Shown piece after piece: positions 44,300-54,955 of a DNA stretch of 64,000 bases. The stretch is taken from assembly GCF_001307105.1 (NCBI RefSeq), contig NZ_LGYN01000026.1, forward strand, positions 310,001 to 374,000. Reading direction: 5' to 3'. The translations under genes and the position numbers were made by a program. Origin of the DNA: Bacillus australimaris (GTDB lineage: Bacteria; Bacillota; Bacilli; Bacillales; Bacillaceae). The notes beneath the pieces are model-generated. The model saw only the letters and a list, made by a program, of their open reading frames with translations. It was not told the DNA's origin and searched no databases. The first letter of the stretch is position 1. The number at the start of each line of letters is the position of its first letter.

Positions 44300-46426
44300 T
44301 TATTGCTTTTCATATTTCTTTTGTAATTCTACGTACTTATCCACAATTTTACTAGGAATGTTTTTAATGACGGGATCTTTATCTGAGACATAAGGTGTCA
44401 CAACACTAAAAGCCACCTCTGGATGAGATGAAGGATAATATCCGCCAAAGGTTAAATTGTACGTGGCATTCCCCCACCAGCTGCGGTTGGCACCATAGTA
44501 AAAGGTTTGTGCTGTTCCCGTTTTCCCTGCGACATCATGCTGACCAAACCGGCCAGCCGCTGTTCCGCCTGTTGATGTGACCATTTTCAATCCCATTTTG
44601 ACGCGGTCAATATCTGCTTTCGAGTTGTTAATCCTGTTCAGCACCTTTGGCTCATATTTTTTCACCACTGGGCCCACTTCTTCCTTATTTGTTGGAAGAT
44701 GAACACTTTTCACCACTCTTGGCTGAACACGGCTGCCTCCGTTGGCGATGGTTGACATGTATTGTGCCACTTGAAGCGGTGTATACGTGTCATACTGTCC
44801 AATCGCTTCATCAAGCAAAAGTCCGCCGACCGTCTTAGGATGTGTCTGCATCCCGCTTGATTCCTGCGGCAGATCGATTCCTGTTTTCACGCCAAGACCA
44901 AATTGCGCATAGTAGTTTCGCATTTTTTGTAAGTGCTCAGGTCTTGCAGGTAACGGCCCATCCTTTTGATAGGTGATGCCCGCCATTCTCATTGCTACTT
45001 GGAACATGTAGACGTTGGAACTTTTTTGGAGTGCCTGAAGGTCGTTGACCCAACCAAGAACTTTGTAAGACTGTTTCGGCTTTCCTCCACTTCCTGCAAA
45101 ATAGAGCGGTGTATCCATATAAGATTGGTTGTGTGACATCCCGTCCTGATACCCGCCAAGTACTGTAGCTCCTTTGACAACAGAGCCCATTTCGTATTGG
45201 GTCGTAAATGTTCCGATGGCATAATCTGTGACGTCTCTGCCGTCCATTTTCTTGCCTGACATGGCAAGGATATCTCCCGAGTTAGGGTCCATCATGACAA
45301 CAAAGGCACGGTCCATCATATAGTTTCTTGCGCTAGCAGATCTAAGCTCTGATTCGACGATCTTGTCGACTTCCTTTTGCAGCTCCATATCGAATGTCAG
45401 CGCAAGATCAAGTCCTCTTCGGCCCTCTGTCCGCTTGATTTCATCGAGAAGCTTCCCGCCAACCTGTGTATATTGAACGGTCGCCTTCTCTGGGTTTAGG
45501 AAATCCTCGTATTGATATTCTAAATAGCTCTTCCCTACCCGGTCGTTTCGCGAGTAGCCTCTTGCCATATAGTAATCTTCGCGCTCTTTAATGATTCCTT
45601 GCTCCGGTGTCGTCACACCGCCAAGTACATTATAAAGGGTCTTTTCATATGGATATTTTCTTGTCCAGTCGTTGATGACGTTCACACCAGGCAGTTCATC
45701 CAGATGCTCTGACACAAGTGAAATCTCTTCATATGTCAAGCTGACGGATGATGTCTGTTTTGATTCTTTTGTTTCATCGAGTAAAGCAACTTTTTCGTCC
45801 CCTTTTTTCTCTTCATTTGGGTCCATTGCTTTAACGATCTGAGGCTCAAAGGCATATCCGCCTGTAAATCTACGATAGATCGCTGCAACTGCTTTTTCAG
45901 ATGCATCGTTTTCGATCGCCTTCACTTCTTCTTTCGGCACACGCTCTACTTGAAGCGGATAGACATCCTTTGCAGCAATATCCTTTTTTTCCGCTTTTGA
46001 AATGAGCTTTTCGGCCTCTTGCGGATGGCTCGCCAGCCAAAAATCTCGAATGTCTCGCTCTCTCAAAAAATCAGTATCCATTTTTATATAAGTCGCAAGT
46101 TTTCTTGCTACTTTAATCTTATCCTTCGCTTTCACACCGCTTTCTGATGTATAAACGATGGCAGGTACACTTTCGTTATCAACGACGACTCTTCCCCTCG
46201 CGTCATACATTTTTCCTCTTGGAGACGGGTATGATGCTGTTTTGACCTCTGTTCGGTTGGCTTGCTTTTTATAATCTTCACCATTGACGATTTGCAGTAC
46301 ACCAAGCTTGATCACAAGTCCAGCAAATAAACTAAATACAGCGAAGAAAAAGAGATTAATTCTCCAGGCGTTCCGGCGCTTCATTTTTTTCTGCTCGGCA
46401 GCACCTTGATGCTGTTTCTCTCCCAC
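44300..46426 (-). CDS. pbpH: Class B penicillin-binding protein PbpH
   Basis: A 708-residue transpeptidase for the lateral wall. A basic N-terminus and one anchor helix (about 22-44) are followed by the dimerisation domain and the catalytic domain. Motifs: SxxK as GSVVKG, SxN in KSSNVYMF, and KTG as AGKTGTAQTF. In B. subtilis PbpH is redundant with PbpA for rod shape. The start is GTG after GAGGAG. Confidence 0.93.
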   Translation of the reverse strand: MGEKQHQGAAEQKKMKRRNAWRINLFFFAVFSLFAGLVIKLGVLQIVNGEDYKKQANRTEVKTASYPSPRGKMYDARGRVVVDNESVPAIVYTSESGVKAKDKIKVARKLATYIKMDTDFLRERDIRDFWLASHPQEAEKLISKAEKKDIAAKDVYPLQVERVPKEEVKAIENDASEKAVAAIYRRFTGGYAFEPQIVKAMDPNEEKKGDEKVALLDETKESKQTSSVSLTYEEISLVSEHLDELPGVNVINDWTRKYPYEKTLYNVLGGVTTPEQGIIKEREDYYMARGYSRNDRVGKSYLEYQYEDFLNPEKATVQYTQVGGKLLDEIKRTEGRRGLDLALTFDMELQKEVDKIVESELRSASARNYMMDRAFVVMMDPNSGDILAMSGKKMDGRDVTDYAIGTFTTQYEMGSVVKGATVLGGYQDGMSHNQSYMDTPLYFAGSGGKPKQSYKVLGWVNDLQALQKSSNVYMFQVAMRMAGITYQKDGPLPARPEHLQKMRNYYAQFGLGVKTGIDLPQESSGMQTHPKTVGGLLLDEAIGQYDTYTPLQVAQYMSTIANGGSRVQPRVVKSVHLPTNKEEVGPVVKKYEPKVLNRINNSKADIDRVKMGLKMVTSTGGTAAGRFGQHDVAGKTGTAQTFYYGANRSWWGNATYNLTFGGYYPSSHPEVAFSVVTPYVSDKDPVIKNIPSKIVDKYVELQKKYEKQ

Positions 46427-46763
46427 TTATGTAGCTCCTCTCATCCTTTCAATCTTTTACAATTATCACTCATTATTGTAACACTTTTGTAATAGTTGTT
46501 ACAGCGAAACAAGTGAAAAAAAGCTGTCAATCCCTATTCTACAAAAAAATATACTAACACTTTAAAATTTTGGTATGTTTATGTCGTTTTCTTTAAATGA
46601 TAGAATTCCCTATCCTTTGATATGAAGCGGCTCTTCCGATGACTATAACAAAAATGACAAACAGCCGCCTGTCAATGGAGGATGCTGGTACGTTTATAAC
46701 AAAAAGTCCATGTTATGATTTTCTGTGAGAAAACAAAACAAAGATTTTAGGAGGAGTTACAAT
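46427..46763. other. Divergent pbpH-ykwD intergenic region
   Basis: Contains the promoters of both genes, which I could not fix with confidence. Near the pbpH side are three related words TGTAAC (46477-46482), TGTAAT and GTTACA (46498-46503) forming an inverted repeat with a central third copy. No small gene or RNA recognised. Confidence 0.45.
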
Positions 46764-47564
46764 ATGAAGAAGAAATCATTCTTTTTTTCAGCGCTGACAG
46801 CTGCTGCACTCATCACGTTCACTGGAGGACATTCAGCTGATGCGAAGGAGCTTAACCTGAAACAAGTCATACAAGTACAACATCAAGCCATTGATCTTCA
46901 TACATTAGCGGCAAAATTACATATCTCTTCAGATGTAAACAAGCTAAGCAAGCAAGACCAAAAAGAGATCGAAGCTCTATTAAACAAGCTGATCAAAAGC
47001 GGCCAGCCTGTTACTGGAACAAAAGTAGTGAAAGAAGTAAACAAAGCTAAAAATGAACAAAAACAAGAATCAGTGAAAAAACCAACTGCTTCTAAACCAA
47101 GCACTCCAGCAAAACAAAATACAAACAACAATAACAACACAAAAGCGGACCAAAAAGACACAACGGCATCAAAAGCAGACAGCAGCTCAAATGCATTTGA
47201 AAAAGAAGTGGTTGAGCTTACAAATAAAGAGCGTGCAAAACAAGGATTAAAAGCACTTTCTGTTGATTCCAAATTAAGCAAATCTGCTCGTGCAAAATCT
47301 CAAGATATGAAAGATAAAAACTATTTCTCTCATACAAGCCCAACTTACGGATCTCCATTTGATCAAATGAAGCAATTCGGTATCACTTACAAAACAGCAG
47401 GTGAAAACATTGCCCAAGGTCAAAGATCTCCTCAAGAAGTTGTGACAGCATGGATGAACAGTGAAGGCCATAGAGCGAACATTCTAAACAAAAACTATAC
47501 ACATATCGGTGTTGGTTATGTGAAATCTGGCAACTACTGGACACAGCAATTCATCGGAAAATAA
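46764..47564 (+). CDS. ykwD: Secreted CAP/SCP-domain protein YkwD
   Basis: A 266-residue exported protein. Signal peptide KKKSFFFSALTAAALITFTGGHSADA (about 1-27), a Lys/Gln/Asn-rich low-complexity linker (about 95-145, with NTNNNNNTKADQ), and a C-terminal CAP domain (about 148-264) with KNYFSHTSPTYGSPFDQMK and SEGHRANILNKNYTHIGVGY, which includes the conserved His and Glu. B. subtilis YkwD is an abundant secreted protein of uncertain function. GGAGGAG precedes the ATG. Confidence 0.93.
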   Translation: MKKKSFFFSALTAAALITFTGGHSADAKELNLKQVIQVQHQAIDLHTLAAKLHISSDVNKLSKQDQKEIEALLNKLIKSGQPVTGTKVVKEVNKAKNEQKQESVKKPTASKPSTPAKQNTNNNNNTKADQKDTTASKADSSSNAFEKEVVELTNKERAKQGLKALSVDSKLSKSARAKSQDMKDKNYFSHTSPTYGSPFDQMKQFGITYKTAGENIAQGQRSPQEVVTAWMNSEGHRANILNKNYTHIGVGYVKSGNYWTQQFIGK

Positions 47565-47567
47565 TAT

Positions 47568-47601
47568 CAAAAAAACCTGCCCCTCATTGGGACAGGTTTT
47601 T
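47568..47601 (+). terminator. Bidirectional terminator between ykwD and ykwC
   Basis: AAACCTGCCCC-TCATT-GGGACAGGTTTTTT. Confidence 0.85.
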
Positions 47602-48473
47602 TATTTCACCCATAATTTATATAAACTTTGAGTTCCACTGTTTTCTTCGCCCTGTTCGCTCAGCTTTTCATAAAGTGACTTCGCAAGTGAGAGCCCTGGC
47701 ATTTCTTCGCCCATCAGCTCTGCTTCTTCAAGCGCAATGCCCATATCCTTGATAAAATGCTTCACATAAAATCCTGGCTCGAAATCACCTTTCAGCATTC
47801 TTGGTGCAAGGTTTGATAAAGACCAGCTGCCGGCTGCACCTGTTGTAATGCTTTTGAGTACCTGCTCTGGATCAAGTCCTGATTTTTCAGCATAGGCCAT
47901 TGCCTCTGCGACACCTACCATACCCGCTGCGATCGCAATTTGGTTACACATTTTTGTATGCTGACCGCTGCCTGCCGGACCTTGATATTGAATGTTCTCT
48001 CCCATTTTCTCAAACAGCGGCAGACAGGCTTCATAGGCTGATCTTTCTCCGCCGATCATAATAGCCAGCGTGCCATTTTGAGCGCCTATGTCTCCACCTG
48101 ATACAGGTGCATCTAATGTAAATACACCTCTTTCTTTCGCTTTCATCTCAATTTCTTTGGCAAGCTGAGGCTTCGATGTCGTCATATCAATAAGATATGT
48201 ACCAGGCGCGGCATGTGCCACAAGCCCATCTTCTCCCAAGTAGATTTCTTCTACATCTGATGGATATCCCACCATTGTGATGACAGCATCAGCACTCTCT
48301 GCTATCTCCTTTATTGCCGGCTTCCATGCTGCGCCTTTTTGAATCAATGAGTCTGCTTTTGCTTTCGTTCTTGTATAAACGAGAATCTCATATCCTGCAT
48401 CCATTAAATGTCCTGCCATGCTGCGTCCCATTACACCGATTCCTATAAAACCAACTGTTTTGATTTGTGCCAT
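47601..48473 (-). CDS. ykwC: Beta-hydroxyacid dehydrogenase YkwC
   Basis: A 290-residue NAD(P)-dependent dehydrogenase of the 3-hydroxyisobutyrate/6-phosphogluconate type. Rossmann loop GFIGIGVMGRSMAGHL (residues 8-23), TLDAPVSGGDIGAQNGTLAIMIGG and the catalytic-lysine region GSGQHTKMCNQ. Substrate not known. The ATG is chosen over a GTG one codon earlier, with AGGGGGAA ahead. Directly follows the SDR gene, 13 bases away, likely as an operon. Confidence 0.9.
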   Translation of the reverse strand: MAQIKTVGFIGIGVMGRSMAGHLMDAGYEILVYTRTKAKADSLIQKGAAWKPAIKEIAESADAVITMVGYPSDVEEIYLGEDGLVAHAAPGTYLIDMTTSKPQLAKEIEMKAKERGVFTLDAPVSGGDIGAQNGTLAIMIGGERSAYEACLPLFEKMGENIQYQGPAGSGQHTKMCNQIAIAAGMVGVAEAMAYAEKSGLDPEQVLKSITTGAAGSWSLSNLAPRMLKGDFEPGFYVKHFIKDMGIALEEAELMGEEMPGLSLAKSLYEKLSEQGEENSGTQSLYKLWVK

Positions 48474-48486
48474 CACTTGTTCCCCC

Positions 48487-49272
48487 TTAAAGAGACTTGG
48501 TCAATCCACCATCAATGATCAGTGTTTGACCTGTCATATATGTATTGATTTCAGATAAAAGAAAAGCTGCATATGCTGCAAATTCCTCTGGCTGTCCGTA
48601 ACGGCCAAGCGGAATCGCACGTTCAGCCTGTGCTTTAATTTCTTCAACCGTTAGATTTTCTGTTTGTGCGCGGTGCTTCTCTAATAGCTTGACGCGGTCT
48701 GTTTCAATTTTCCCCGGCGCTAACGTATTGATCAAAATACCATCCTTTGCAAGCTCCTGAGCGGCTGTTTTTGTCCATCCGGCAATGGCAGGTCTAAATG
48801 TATTCGACAGCATCAAGCCCGGGATCGGTTCTTTCACTGACATTGACGCAATATTTAACACTCGTGCGCCGCGTTTTTTCAAATAAGGCAATGCCTCTTT
48901 TAATAATCGAATATAGCTGAGTAAATGAAGCTGAAATGATTCCATCCAATCTTCATCTGTTAAGGTGTCGAGCGTACCTGTTTTAGGCCCTCCTGTATTG
49001 TTCACAAGAATGTCTAGACACTGTTCATCACCAGCCGCCGCTTGAACAAGCGACTTGATTTGCCCGGCGTCAGATACGTCACATACTTGATAAGCCAGCT
49101 GTCCTTTGACAAGCGGGGACAGCTCTTTCACTGTTTCTTTCAGCGTTTGTTCATGTCTTCCTGAGAGCATTACGTCTGCTCCCTCTTTTGCTAGAGCAAA
49201 GGCAATGGCTTTTCCAATACCTTGACTGCTTGCAGCCACCAATGCTTTTTTTCCAGATAGATTGACATCCAT
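48487..49272 (-). CDS. Short-chain dehydrogenase/reductase
   Basis: A 261-residue SDR. It shows ASSQGIGKAIAFALAKEG at the nucleotide site and NNTGGPKTG where most family members have NNAG. The catalytic region is atypical: after IASMSVKEPIPGLMLSN the usual YxxxK appears as SNTFRPAIAGWTK, where the Tyr position is replaced and the Lys is hard to assign. Such 3-oxoacyl-ACP-reductase-like proteins often act on unknown oxoacids. It occupies the place of ykwB next to ykwC; GGAGGTG precedes the ATG. Confidence 0.85.
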   Translation of the reverse strand: MDVNLSGKKALVAASSQGIGKAIAFALAKEGADVMLSGRHEQTLKETVKELSPLVKGQLAYQVCDVSDAGQIKSLVQAAAGDEQCLDILVNNTGGPKTGTLDTLTDEDWMESFQLHLLSYIRLLKEALPYLKKRGARVLNIASMSVKEPIPGLMLSNTFRPAIAGWTKTAAQELAKDGILINTLAPGKIETDRVKLLEKHRAQTENLTVEEIKAQAERAIPLGRYGQPEEFAAYAAFLLSEINTYMTGQTLIIDGGLTKSL

Positions 49273-49305
49273 GTCAACACCTCCTCTGCTTTTATTTTAT
49301 CACAC

Positions 49306-49338
49306 AAAAAGAACCTTGCTCACGTCGCAAGGTTCCTT
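49306..49338 (-). terminator. Terminator after mcpC
   Basis: GAACCTTGC / GCAAGGTTC stem (49311-49319 / 49327-49335), minus strand continues TTTTTGTG. Confidence 0.85.
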
Positions 49339-49346
49339 TCCGCTGA

Positions 49347-51308
49347 TTACACCTTAAATCGGTCAACCGCCTGACGTAACGCCTGGCTTGATTCGTTCAG
49401 CATTTCAGTTGATGTTTTCGTTCTTTCTAATACTTGGACTTGTTCATCTGTAGACGCATGCACTTCCTCAGCTGAGGCAGCAGATTCTTCTGAAATGGCA
49501 GCAATGCTTTGAATGGAGTCACTCATCTTCTGCTGTTCTTCTGTCATTTCATTGATCTGTGTATGAATGCTGTCAATTGAACCGACAAGTGCCTGCATTT
49601 CCATTGTGATGCTGCTCAGTGCCTCGCCTGTTGCATTGATGGCGTCACCTTGTTCCTCATTCATTTTACTTGCTGTTGTCATCGCTTCAGCTGCCTTCTT
49701 CGATTCATCTTGAATGAGTTTGACGGTTTCACTAATGTGTTTTGTTGACTGAGCAGATTGTTCAGCAAGCTTTCTCACTTCTTCTGCAACTACAGCAAAT
49801 CCTCGTCCGCTTTCTCCTGCTCTCGCTGCTTCAATGCTTGCATTAAGTGCAAGTAAATTCGTTTGATCCGAGATTTCAGAGATAGCAGTTACGACGTTTT
49901 CAATATTTTTCGTTTTATGCTCAAGGTCTAACAGCATTTGTTCTACCTTTTTCGATTCTTCGCTCGTTTGTGTTGATTTTTGGACGAGCACACCAAGTGC
50001 ATCAAGCCCTTTATAGCTTGCATCTTCAGATGATTTTGAGTTGGTTAGCATTTGTGAGGCGAGCTCACCCATATGGCGCACTTTCTCATACAAATGCTCT
50101 GATTTCTCATTAATCGTTTCTGCATCTGATGCCTGCTTAGATGCCCCTGTTGCCACCTCTTGAATAGCCGTTGCAATCTGTTCGCTGGACAGCAAGGTCT
50201 CATTTGAAATGTGGGTCACTTCATCCGCTGATTTCACAACTTGATCTGAAGCCCCTTTTACTTTTTCAATTAACTCCCTGATGTCCTCAGTCATTTGATT
50301 AAAGCTTTTTGTGAGGAAACCAATTTCATCTTTAGACTTCGTTTCAAGCGTGCTTGTTAGATCGCCATCTGACACCTTACGAGCATGCTCTATTAGACGC
50401 TTGATTGGCGTTGTTATGCTTCTTGCCAATAAGAAACTGAGAATCATCGCAAGAATAATGCCAATGACGGATATAATGATACTTGTCTGATTCATTTGTT
50501 CTGTAATCCAAAGCAGTTGCTTTTTCTCAAAGCTGACACCAACTGTCCAATTGGCTTCTTTGATTTTAGATATGACCGTCAGTTCTTTTTTGTCATCAAT
50601 ACCTGAGTTGTCAAGCGCTTTTTTCACAGAGGCGACCTTTGATATGTTTTTTCCTTGCTCTGTTGGATGCGCCAAAAGAGTGCCTGTGCCATCAACTAAG
50701 AAAGCGGTTCCCTTATAAGGAATCTCTTGTTCATTTATATAAGTTTGAATGGAGGACAGCTTCAAATCAAGTCCAGCGACCCCGATGACCTTCCCATTTT
50801 TGACAATCGCCTTCGTCGCTGAGACAATCACTTTTTTCGTTGCTTCATCAACATATGGATCTGTCCATACGACCTGATCAGGCTTTTCGGCTGCTTGTTT
50901 ATACCAACCTTGTTTAGATGGATCATACCCTTCGCCAAGATCGAACTCTGGGAATCCAAAAATTTTGCCGTCACTTGTTCCAATATAGGTAAACGAAATG
51001 AGTTTATCCTGTTCCTGCAAGTTTTTAAGTGCATCTTTTTCAAAAGCTAATGTTTGCTTTGTTTGTTTTTGCGCAAATTCTTCAGTCATTGTACCTGTTG
51101 CCACTTTGTTAATTGTATTTGCGTAATTATCAAGCTTTTCTGTAATAATGTCTCTCATGCTTTCTGCCGTTGCTGTTGCGGTGGTTTTTGCATCTCGTTC
51201 AATAAGTGGTGTTAATACTAAGTTGGAACCCACTTGAACAGCCACAACGGTTAAAATTAAAATAACTGAGATGAAAACAGCTATTCTCACTTGAAGTTTC
51301 TTAAACAT
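49347..51308 (-). CDS. mcpC: Methyl-accepting chemotaxis protein McpC
   Basis: A 653-residue chemoreceptor. Helix at about 8-30 ([22 protein letters not shown]), extracellular double-Cache domain (about 35-275, with [21 protein letters not shown]), second helix (about 283-303), HAMP, and the cytoplasmic signalling hairpin with the tip [40 protein letters not shown]. In B. subtilis McpC senses many amino acids. A perfect sigma-D -10 box lies upstream. Confidence 0.93.
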   Translation of the reverse strand: MFKKLQVRIAVFISVILILTVVAVQVGSNLVLTPLIERDAKTTATATAESMRDIITEKLDNYANTINKVATGTMTEEFAQKQTKQTLAFEKDALKNLQEQDKLISFTYIGTSDGKIFGFPEFDLGEGYDPSKQGWYKQAAEKPDQVVWTDPYVDEATKKVIVSATKAIVKNGKVIGVAGLDLKLSSIQTYINEQEIPYKGTAFLVDGTGTLLAHPTEQGKNISKVASVKKALDNSGIDDKKELTVISKIKEANWTVGVSFEKKQLLWITEQMNQTSIIISVIGIILAMILSFLLARSITTPIKRLIEHARKVSDGDLTSTLETKSKDEIGFLTKSFNQMTEDIRELIEKVKGASDQVVKSADEVTHISNETLLSSEQIATAIQEVATGASKQASDAETINEKSEHLYEKVRHMGELASQMLTNSKSSEDASYKGLDALGVLVQKSTQTSEESKKVEQMLLDLEHKTKNIENVVTAISEISDQTNLLALNASIEAARAGESGRGFAVVAEEVRKLAEQSAQSTKHISETVKLIQDESKKAAEAMTTASKMNEEQGDAINATGEALSSITMEMQALVGSIDSIHTQINEMTEEQQKMSDSIQSIAAISEESAASAEEVHASTDEQVQVLERTKTSTEMLNESSQALRQAVDRFKV

Positions 51309-51346
51309 CTCATCACCCCTACATCTACTTTCATTCCTTATTTTAT

Positions 51347-51373
51347 ATATCGGCAAAATGGTTAGTGCATTCA
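51347..51373 (-). promoter_or_regulatory. Sigma-D promoter of mcpC
   Basis: Minus strand: -10 GCCGATAT (51347-51354), perfect; 15-bp spacer; -35 TGAA (51370-51373). Confidence 0.85.
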
Positions 51374-51401
51374 ATAGTTTCAAAAAAAAATTAAATAGAA
51401 A

Positions 51402-51426
51402 AAACAAGCCATAATGGCTTGTTTTA
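51402..51426 (-). terminator. Terminator overlapping the end of splB
   Basis: AAACAAGCCAT / ATGGCTTGTTT, nearly loopless 11-bp stem, followed on the minus strand by TTTTTTC. Confidence 0.8.
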
Positions 51427-52452
51427 AGTAAAATATTCGATTTTTGCAGACGGAAAGTACTGATCGATATATGATTCCAAAGTCTTTCTTAGTTCTTTTT
51501 CCTCATCTTTTTGATAGATATATTTACCTATCCCGTATCTGCCCCACTTGTACCTTCTTTTTTCTTCGTCTAATTCTAATTTTGATTTCGGATAGTTTTT
51601 TTGAATCACACGTTTTGCGGGCTTTGTAAAGCGGTGCTGAATCATTTCAAAGGTGATATCATTCCTCACATCTTCAGGAAGGGAAGCATCGAGCTTTTCA
51701 AAAAGAACTTTATATCCTTCCTGCCAGCCTTCGTGGATGTAGATTGGAGCAATAATAAAGCCAAGAGGATAGCCCGCCTTTGCAACCTTAACAGCCGCTT
51801 CAATCCGCTGATCAAGCGGTGATGTTCCGGGCTCAAAATATTTAATGACATAATCGGCATTGATGCTAAAACGGAATCTTGTTCGCCCATTATGCTTTGC
51901 ATCTAACAGATGGTCAACATGATGAAATTTTGTAACGAAACGAAGCTTTCCTAGGTCGGTCTGCCCAAAGTATTCAATTGCTCGTTTGAGCGTATGTGTC
52001 AAATGGTCAATTCCTACGATATCTGAAGTACAGGAGGCTTCAAATCTCGTGATATCAGGCGCACGCTCGTTCATGTACTGCTCAGCCTGATCTAATATTT
52101 CTTCTACATTGACGTACGTTCGAATATACGGCTTACTTCCCATTGTCGTTTGTAAATAACAATAATGACAATGACCCATACATCCTGTTGCAAATGGAAT
52201 TGCATACTCTGCAGATGGTTTAGACGAATCAAACTTCAATGTCTTTCTCACACCAATGACAAGCGTTGACTTCGCGTTACGATACTTTTGCAAATCATTT
52301 TTCCCCGGAATATTTCTGACCTGATTGTGTGAGGTTGTTTCTCTTATTTCGATTCCCATACCCTCGAACTTTTCCTTCAGCTCTCGTCCTAACGGGTACT
52401 CTAACGCCCGGGGTTCAATGTAAACAAGCTGGGGAACGAAAGGTTTGATCAT
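51424..52452 (-). CDS. splB: Spore photoproduct lyase
   Basis: A 342-residue radical SAM enzyme that reverses the UV-induced thymine dimer of spore DNA during germination. The [4Fe-4S] ligands are in [12 protein letters not shown] (CxxxCxxC, about 91-98) and the catalytic cysteine in [14 protein letters not shown] (about 141). The ATG at 52450-52452 ([19 protein letters not shown] follows) gives the length of the B. subtilis protein. Second gene of splAB. Confidence 0.97.
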   Translation of the reverse strand: MIKPFVPQLVYIEPRALEYPLGRELKEKFEGMGIEIRETTSHNQVRNIPGKNDLQKYRNAKSTLVIGVRKTLKFDSSKPSAEYAIPFATGCMGHCHYCYLQTTMGSKPYIRTYVNVEEILDQAEQYMNERAPDITRFEASCTSDIVGIDHLTHTLKRAIEYFGQTDLGKLRFVTKFHHVDHLLDAKHNGRTRFRFSINADYVIKYFEPGTSPLDQRIEAAVKVAKAGYPLGFIIAPIYIHEGWQEGYKVLFEKLDASLPEDVRNDITFEMIQHRFTKPAKRVIQKNYPKSKLELDEEKRRYKWGRYGIGKYIYQKDEEKELRKTLESYIDQYFPSAKIEYFT

Positions 52453-52534
52453 ATTAAGCACATCCTTACCTTTAAGGTTTTCATACCGTTACTTTAACCG
52501 CTCAGGATGGCTTTTATCCTTTCTAAAATCTCCC

Positions 52535-52777
52535 TTATTCAAACAAGTCTTGATAAAGAGCTTCTGCTTCTTCATATGTTGGAAAAACAGCATCATCAGG
52601 AGCTAATGGATGATACGTTTCAAGTAAAAATAGGGCAAGCTCTTCTTCGTTATATGGATGTGAAACAATTTCTGCTTCTTTAATTTGTGCAACGTTTGCT
52701 GCATGTGGATTTCGATAAATCACATATACTTGATCACCCGGTTTATAATCTGAGAAAGGCAATCTGGTCACCTCCAT
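52535..52777 (-). CDS. splA: TRAP-like transcriptional repressor SplA
   Basis: An 80-residue acidic protein (EVTRLPFSDYKPGDQVYVIYRNPHAANVAQIKEAEIV) equal in size and position to SplA, the small TRAP-like negative regulator of splAB in the forespore. The gene is about 80 bases ahead of splB. GGAGGTGA precedes the ATG. Confidence 0.92.
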   Translation of the reverse strand: MEVTRLPFSDYKPGDQVYVIYRNPHAANVAQIKEAEIVSHPYNEEELALFLLETYHPLAPDDAVFPTYEEAEALYQDLFE

Positions 52778-52836
52778 TTTTAATTATAGGGTGCCCTTCT
52801 CACCGACCAATATGACTTAATATGATAAAATTCGAC

Positions 52837-52870
52837 AAAAAAACCAGACAGTTTCACCTGTCTGGTTTTG
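52837..52870 (-). terminator. Terminator after ptsI
   Basis: AAACCAGACAG-GTGAAA-CTGTCTGGTTTTTTT on the minus strand. Confidence 0.9.
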
Positions 52871-52880
52871 ATTCACTTAG

Positions 52881-54596
52881 TTATGATTGAAATGTTTTCT
52901 TTACAAAATCAACAACTTCTTCTGTTGTGCTAAGTGACAAGATATGCTCTTTAAATGATGCAGCTTCTTCCTTAGAAAGCTTGCTTAGCTGTGTTCTTGC
53001 TGGAAGAATGGATGTTGCACTCATTGAGAATTCATCTAATCCTAATCCAAGTAGAAGTGGGATTGCGATTTCATCTCCTGCCATCTCACCGCACATGCCA
53101 ACCCATTTACCTTCTTTATGCGCTGCTTCAATGACAAGCGTTATAAGACGTAAAATCGCTGGATTGTAAGGCTGGTAAAGATAAGACACTCGTTCGTTCA
53201 TTCGATCAGCAGCCATTGTGTATTGAATCAAATCATTCGTTCCAATACTGAAGAAATCTACTTCTTTTGCAAATTGATCTGCGATAACAGCCGTTGATGG
53301 AATTTCTACCATCATTCCGATTTCAATGGAATCAGAAACGTCTGTACCAGCGGCAACCAATGCTTCTTTTTCTTCAAGTAAAATGGCTTTTGCTTCTCTG
53401 AATTCTGATAACGTCGCGATCATAGGGAACATGATTTTCAAGTTTCCATATGTACTTGCACGAAGTAACGCGCGTAGTTGTGTTCTGAAAATCTCCTGCT
53501 CTTCTAGGCAAAGGCGAATGGCTCTATAGCCAAGGAACGGGTTCATTTCTTTTGGAAGCTGCAAGTAAGGAAGCTCTTTATCGCCGCCAATATCTAATGT
53601 GCGGACAACCACTGCTTTCCCTTCCATCTTCTCTAAAACTGTTTTATACGCATCGAACTGCTCTTCTTCTGTAGGAAGCTGATCTCTGCCCATGTATAAA
53701 AATTCAGTACGGTACAATCCAACTGCTTCGCCGCCATTTTCGAGTACACCTTTTACATCTTCAGGTGTTCCGATATTTGCAGCCAGCTCTACGTGAACGC
53801 CGTCTTTTGTGACCGTTGGCTGGTCAACAAGTTTCGCCCATTCCGCTTTTTGAGCTAAGTAGCTTTCATGCTTTTTTTGATACGCTTTCACTTCATCTTC
53901 AGAAGGCTGAATGATGACGTCTCCGCTAATACCATCTACAATGATCAGATCACCGTTTTTTACCGTTTTTGTTGCTTCTTTTGTTCCAACAACTGCTGGA
54001 ATCTCCATAGATCTTGCCATGATTGCTGAGTGAGAAGTACGTCCGCCAATGTCTGTCGCAAAACCTTTGACAAATTGTCTGTTTAGCTGAGCAGTATCAG
54101 AAGGAGTTAAATCTTCAGCAATGATGATGACTTCTTCAGAAATCATGCTTGGGTTTGGAATGTCCACGCCTAGTAAATGTCCAATGACACGTTTTGTTAC
54201 GTCGCGAATATCCGCTGCACGTTCCTTCATGTATTCATTGTCCATTGCTTCGAACATTGTGACAAACATTGTCGCTGTTTCTTTTAAAGCAAATTCAGCA
54301 TTTACTTTATCAGCATTAATTTTATCCTTTACTGGGTTAAGCAGTTCAGGATCACTTAACACAAGAAGATGGGCAGAAAAGATATCTGCTTTGTCTTGGC
54401 CAAGCTCTTTTAGCGCATGTGCTTTAATTGCTTCAAGTTCTTGTTTAGAAACATGAATTGCTTCTTCAAAACGCTTCACTTCTGTCTCTGGATCGTTGAT
54501 GTCTTTTTGGTGAACTGTTAAATCTGGTTCTTCCAGACGATATGCTTTTGCAATCGCAACGCCTGCTGAAGCACCGATTCCTTTCAGTTGTTGCAT
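52881..54596 (-). CDS. ptsI: PTS enzyme I
   Basis: A 571-residue phosphoenolpyruvate-protein phosphotransferase that starts the PTS chain. Phospho-accepting His189 lies in [21 protein letters not shown]; the PEP-binding C-terminal domain shows [39 protein letters not shown] and MCGEMAGD. It hands the phosphate to HPr, encoded just upstream; the genes overlap by one base. Confidence 0.98.
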   Translation of the reverse strand: MQQLKGIGASAGVAIAKAYRLEEPDLTVHQKDINDPETEVKRFEEAIHVSKQELEAIKAHALKELGQDKADIFSAHLLVLSDPELLNPVKDKINADKVNAEFALKETATMFVTMFEAMDNEYMKERAADIRDVTKRVIGHLLGVDIPNPSMISEEVIIIAEDLTPSDTAQLNRQFVKGFATDIGGRTSHSAIMARSMEIPAVVGTKEATKTVKNGDLIIVDGISGDVIIQPSEDEVKAYQKKHESYLAQKAEWAKLVDQPTVTKDGVHVELAANIGTPEDVKGVLENGGEAVGLYRTEFLYMGRDQLPTEEEQFDAYKTVLEKMEGKAVVVRTLDIGGDKELPYLQLPKEMNPFLGYRAIRLCLEEQEIFRTQLRALLRASTYGNLKIMFPMIATLSEFREAKAILLEEKEALVAAGTDVSDSIEIGMMVEIPSTAVIADQFAKEVDFFSIGTNDLIQYTMAADRMNERVSYLYQPYNPAILRLITLVIEAAHKEGKWVGMCGEMAGDEIAIPLLLGLGLDEFSMSATSILPARTQLSKLSKEEAASFKEHILSLSTTEEVVDFVKKTFQS

Positions 54597-54862
54597 TACT
54601 CGCCTAGGCCTTCACTTTTCATTGTGTCTTTAAGCGCAGCAAGTGCATCATTTTCATCAGAACCAGAAGCAGAGATCGTGATTGTAGCACCTTTTGCAAT
54701 TCCTAGAGACATTACACCCATAATAGATTTCAGGTTCACTGTTTTACCATTATATTCTAAGTTGATATCAGCATCATATTTACTAGCAGTTTGTACAAGA
54801 ACTGTTGCAGGACGTGCGTGAATTCCAGAATCTGCTGTTACTTTGAATGTTTGTTGAGCCAT
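54596..54862 (-). CDS. ptsH: Phosphocarrier protein HPr
   Basis: An 88-residue PTS carrier: His15 in DSGIHARPA receives phosphate from enzyme I, and Ser46 in [12 protein letters not shown] is the regulatory site phosphorylated by HPr kinase, which makes HPr the corepressor of CcpA. The start is at 54860-54862 after AGGAG. It lies about 95 bases after ptsG; a TATAAT in that gap suggests an extra ptsHI promoter. Confidence 0.98.
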   Translation of the reverse strand: MAQQTFKVTADSGIHARPATVLVQTASKYDADINLEYNGKTVNLKSIMGVMSLGIAKGATITISASGSDENDALAALKDTMKSEGLGE

Positions 54863-54955
54863 TTTTATCAATCTCCTTTTTATACAATTAATACATCCAC
54901 AATATTATATCATACTGCCGAGCTTGTCATCTAACAAGAACGGCAGTTATGAAAA

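Noticed and set aside
51601..51902. Frames on both strands within splB
   Set aside because: Shadows of the spore photoproduct lyase gene, without ribosome sites.
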